Assembly (NCBI GenBank): GCA_965230755.1
Contig: CBDDLT010000015.1
Location: 62,001 to 126,000 of the forward strand
Direction of reading: 5' to 3'
Length of the DNA stretch: 64,000 bases
Source of the DNA: DATFJT01 sp965230755
Lineage (GTDB): Bacteria; Bacteroidota; Bacteroidia; Chitinophagales; Saprospiraceae
Shown here: piece by piece, positions 60,985 to 64,000 of the stretch
How positions within the stretch are numbered: position 1 is the stretch's first letter
Layout of the letters: each line of letters begins with the position of its first letter
Notes under the pieces: model-generated
The model's input: only the letters and a program-made list of their open reading frames with translations
What the model was told of the DNA's origin: nothing
Database searches by the model: none
Translations under genes and position numbers: made by a program

Positions 60985-62323
60985 AGCCCAAATCAATTAT
61001 AGATTGAGGATCGGCATTCGGAAAACAATTGCCGGATGGTAATTCTTCCGGAATGTATCTTTCAAGAGCCGGATCATATAGTGATTTCTCAAGGAAAAGT
61101 GTCAATTTATCCACTTCATCCTCGGTCATACCCAATGGCTGAAAATACTGGCTAATTTGTTCGCTAGGCACCAAATCATTCTCAGGTATACCAATATTGA
61201 AATATTCCACCACATCTCTTACCGATGACTTACTACTTCCGTGGAAATAAGCTCCGTTTCTTTTTAGATTATAAAGATGAGGTACTTTGAATTTAAACAT
61301 GTCCTCTGCTCTTTCAGTAAATCCACCCCTACCTAAATATCTCTTATCATCCAGAGCTGTAGCAAAAGTCCCAGGCTGTTCATATAGGTCTTTTACACCC
61401 ACGGCATAAAACTCCATCGCACTGAATGAAGGACCATTATGACAACGCACGCATCCGGCTTTTCCAAAAAACAGAAGGGCTCCTTCTTTTTCTTCCGTAG
61501 TTAATGACCTGGTAATATAATCGTATTTCAAATACTCCTGGAATGGAGCCTTATTCGACAAGATTGTTCTCAAGTAAGCGCTGATAGCCAAAGAAGCCGT
61601 GAAGTTAGAATATCTAAGAGAATCATCTACAATTTCGGGAAAAGCCTCGTCAAAATGGTTTTTATATCCCAAATCGGTAGCGATCTGCTTATCGACAAAC
61701 ATTCTGTGTACTTCCAGGCCTTCTATATTCTGAGCTTCTATTCCAGATAGACCGGTATGATTGACTTCAGTAGATTCTATACTTTCACCCCAAAGGTGCT
61801 CAGTTCCCTCATTAACTCCACCTGCACCGAATTGACCATTCCAAAACGTGTTACTAACAAACGCAGAATTTACAACACTCAAAGGCCTAATTGCTTGTGC
61901 ATCTATCTGAAACTCATCGTATTCATTGCTTTTAGTTCGACCTTCTCCATCAAAGCCAAAACCAATACCACCATCGGCAATTCCCTGAACTCTTCCAGGT
62001 TTAAATCCTCTGGAGGCCAAATGACAGCTAGAACAAGAATAAGTTCCCATATTGGACTCTTTTTCCGCTCTTAATGCAATACCTGTTTCGTGGAATAAAA
62101 ATTTACCTAAGGTGACTTTTTCTGCGGTCAATGGATTTTTGGAATCCTGAGGTATATTGGCATAGTCATCAGAATCCGGTAAAACGTAATAATCCGCACT
62201 TCCTGTCGGCGAAGACTTTCGGATTTGCTCCAAAAGCAATAAATCGATACCGGCCAACGGTATCTCATGCTCGCACCCAAAAATTGATGCGACGATCAAT
62301 AAAAAGAATAAATACTTCCTCAT
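60977..62323 (-). CDS. Di-haem cytochrome-c peroxidase (MauG/CcpA type) lipoprotein
   Basis: 448 residues. The signal FFLLIVASIFGC ends in a lipobox cysteine. Two haem-binding sites: CSSCH at 97-101 and CVRCH near 291. Blocks LGKFLFHETGIALR and RGGFTERAEDMFKFKVPHLYNLKRNGAYFHGSSKSSVRDVVEYFN are typical of the family. It uses peroxide or oxidises a partner in the periplasm; substrate unknown. First gene of a two-gene unit. Confidence 0.92.
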   Translation of the reverse strand: MRKYLFFLLIVASIFGCEHEIPLAGIDLLLLEQIRKSSPTGSADYYVLPDSDDYANIPQDSKNPLTAEKVTLGKFLFHETGIALRAEKESNMGTYSCSSCHLASRGFKPGRVQGIADGGIGFGFDGEGRTKSNEYDEFQIDAQAIRPLSVVNSAFVSNTFWNGQFGAGGVNEGTEHLWGESIESTEVNHTGLSGIEAQNIEGLEVHRMFVDKQIATDLGYKNHFDEAFPEIVDDSLRYSNFTASLAISAYLRTILSNKAPFQEYLKYDYITRSLTTEEKEGALLFFGKAGCVRCHNGPSFSAMEFYAVGVKDLYEQPGTFATALDDKRYLGRGGFTERAEDMFKFKVPHLYNLKRNGAYFHGSSKSSVRDVVEYFNIGIPENDLVPSEQISQYFQPLGMTEDEVDKLTLFLEKSLYDPALERYIPEELPSGNCFPNADPQSIIDLGCD

Positions 62324-62557
62324 AGCAATAGCACCTATTTCCCCTTTCTTTAGGAACTCTTACATAAATAATGCCAAATATAGGCATTCTCTTTAAAATT
62401 ACAATTAATATCTTTCCTCATCTATAACGGAATTTTATTTTGATATGCTGCATTGAAACTTGGAATAAGCAAATTCTTATTCCTTTCTTTTGTTTTAAAA
62501 CTCTATATTTATCGGTGTATTCTATTAATAAATGTAACTCAATATAAAATCTATTCA

Positions 62558-63928
62558 ATGGCGTTAATCAAATCCATATCTGGTATAAGAGGAACTATAG
62601 GTGGAAGTGTTGGATCGAATCTCACTCCAATTGATATTGTTGAGAGTTCTGCGGCTTTTGGAGAATTTCTCAAGAGGAAATATGATAATGTCAAAGTAGT
62701 TATTGGAAGGGACGCCCGAATTTCTGGTCCTGTGGTGCAGCAACTAGTTATCAATACGCTCATTGCCCAGGGAATTGACGTCGTAGACTGTTCATTATCT
62801 ACAACACCTTCAGTAGAAATGGCAGTTCCCTATCACAGAGCACAAGGAGGGATCATTCTCACAGCCAGCCATAACCCAAAAGAATGGAACGCATTAAAGC
62901 TCCTCAATGATAGGGGTGAGTTTATCTCCGCCGATGATGGAGCTGCCCTTTTAGACATCATTGCTAAAAACCAGTTCTCCTTCAGCTCGGTAGATGAAAT
63001 TGGGAAAATAATTAGAGATAGTGGAGCGATCAGCCGTCATATTGATGAAATACTTGATTTGGACTTGGTTGAAGTCGAAAAAATCAGAGAAAAAAACTAT
63101 AGCGTTCTCGTTGACTCTATTAATTCTACCGGAGCGATCTCCATTGTACCTTTATTGGAGAGATTAAACTGCAAGGTGATTTCTATCAATAGTGAAATGA
63201 CTGGGGACTTTGTACACACTCCAGAACCAATACCTGCAAATCTCTCAGATACTTTTAGAATAGCGAAGGAAAACAATGTCGATTTGGCTATAGTAGTTGA
63301 TCCCGATGTGGATAGAATAGCTTTTTTAGATGAGAATGGATCCTTTCTAGGTGAAGAGTATTCTTTGGTGAGCATAGCAGATTATATTTTATCCAAAGAA
63401 AAAAGTCCCACCGTATCCAATTTGAGTTCGAGTATAGCACTTCAAGACGTTTGCGAAAAGCATCAGGTAGAATATTATAGCAGTGCGGTTGGTGAGGTCA
63501 ATGTTGTAAGTAAGATGAAAGAGGTCAAAGCCAAAATTGGAGGGGAAGGAAACGGAGGAATAATTTTACCGGAACTTCACTACGGGAGAGACGCTCTTGC
63601 CGGGGCTGCCCTTTTCCTTAGTTATATGGCCAGTGCCAACTGTTCAGCCTCAGAGATTCGAGCCAAGTACAAGGACTATTATATGGTCAAAGATAAAATT
63701 GGTGTTGAAGGAGTTGACTTAGAGGCACTCTTATCAACTTTAAGCGATGATTTCTCCCAGTTTAAGCGGGATACCATTGACGGATTAAAGATATATTTTG
63801 ATGAAGGCTGGGTTCATATGAGAAAATCGAATACAGAACCAATTATTAGAATATATTCGGAGAGTGAAACAGAAGAAAAAGCCAATACACTGGTAGAAAA
63901 AGTTAAGAATAGAATTAAAAATAATTAA
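62558..63928 (+). CDS. glmM: Phosphoglucosamine mutase / phosphohexomutase
   Basis: 456 residues from ATG 62558, where SISGIRGTIGG begins; upstream codons are a hydrophobic non-conserved run. The active-site serine is in ILTASHNPKEWN, the metal loop is DPDVDRIAF and the sugar-binding loop GGEGNGGI. The phosphate-binding KSNTEPIIRIYSES is at the C-terminus. It converts glucosamine-6-P to glucosamine-1-P for cell-wall precursors; a phosphomannomutase role is possible. Confidence 0.9.
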   Translation: MALIKSISGIRGTIGGSVGSNLTPIDIVESSAAFGEFLKRKYDNVKVVIGRDARISGPVVQQLVINTLIAQGIDVVDCSLSTTPSVEMAVPYHRAQGGIILTASHNPKEWNALKLLNDRGEFISADDGAALLDIIAKNQFSFSSVDEIGKIIRDSGAISRHIDEILDLDLVEVEKIREKNYSVLVDSINSTGAISIVPLLERLNCKVISINSEMTGDFVHTPEPIPANLSDTFRIAKENNVDLAIVVDPDVDRIAFLDENGSFLGEEYSLVSIADYILSKEKSPTVSNLSSSIALQDVCEKHQVEYYSSAVGEVNVVSKMKEVKAKIGGEGNGGIILPELHYGRDALAGAALFLSYMASANCSASEIRAKYKDYYMVKDKIGVEGVDLEALLSTLSDDFSQFKRDTIDGLKIYFDEGWVHMRKSNTEPIIRIYSESETEEKANTLVEKVKNRIKNN

Positions 63929-63930
63929 AG

Positions 63931-64000
63931 ATGTCAATGCAATTCGGAATTAAATCTGATACGAAAGCTTTGTCCAAAATGGAGGAGTTTTTCGCCCCGT
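63931..64000 (+). CDS. Start of an unidentified gene, cut by window edge
   Basis: ATG 63931 opens a frame (MSMQFGIKSDTKALSKMEEF..) that runs off the window, two bases after the glmM stop. A second ATG lies two codons in. Too short to identify. Confidence 0.5.
   Translation, partial: MSMQFGIKSDTKALSKMEEFFAP

Overview
The window looks like a chromosomal segment of a Bacteroidota bacterium, perhaps a marine or sediment Saprospiria- or Cytophagia-like lineage. The evidence is several large secreted proteins ending in type IX secretion (T9SS) sorting tails, Bacteroidota-type gene neighbours (kdsC-ubiA-maf, fdx-iscX), AT-rich start regions with few Shine-Dalgarno motifs, and families such as DUF5777 and DUF4437. 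No rRNA, tRNA, CRISPR array or prophage was found. The genus cannot be fixed from sequence alone.

Layout. 1-3152 (minus): two overlapping secreted CotH-family genes, the first cut by the window edge. 3238-6474 (minus): tRNA-binding CsaA-like protein, a small membrane protein, a one-domain asparaginase-like protein, and a zinc-ribbon membrane protein paired with an SPFH-SHOCT protein (YdjG/YdjI-like envelope-stress pair). 6558-13402 (minus): core metabolism genes leuS, gdhA, pdhB and mpl. LeuRS carries an extra domain of about 110 residues that resembles a PD-(D/E)XK nuclease. 13522-33288 (plus) is accessory: a small lipoprotein, mnmD, a trypsin-like protease fused to effector-associated domains (a conflict-system architecture), AraC, LuxR and WYL regulators, a serine hydrolase, a racemase-family protein, a VWA protein with its membrane partner, a thermolysin-like peptidase, and stress or detoxification-like single genes.

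33751-43461: a secreted CotH/lamin-tail protein whose terminator is separated from it by an IS200-type element, then dgkA, an RDD protein, a dicarboxylate/amino-acid symporter, a secreted FG-GAP/ASPIC protein and a methyltransferase. 43467-46100 (minus): a tandem AAA+ ATPase with two duplicated N-terminal beta domains. 46232-48864 (plus): fdx, iscX, kdsC, ubiA-family, maf. 48865-49227: a gene-free stretch filled with short palindromic repeats. 49228-55716 (minus): a tightly packed seven-gene run (methyltransferase, PAP2, ZIP, multi-pass membrane protein, GT2, methyltransferase, acyltransferase) that looks like lipid-linked surface-glycan assembly or modification. 55841-59296 (minus): a very large T9SS-exported LamG protein. 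59575-62323: a beta-barrel protein converging on a di-haem cytochrome peroxidase pair across an (ATAATGG)11 tandem repeat. 62558-64000: glmM-type phosphohexomutase and the start of one more gene.

The most interesting items are the nuclease-like insertion inside LeuRS, the EAD1-EAD11-protease gene, the tandem AAA+ protein with duplicated beta domains, the leaderless peptidase with an altered third zinc-ligand site, and several unexplained dyads and repeats. All functional calls come from reading motifs; no database search was run.
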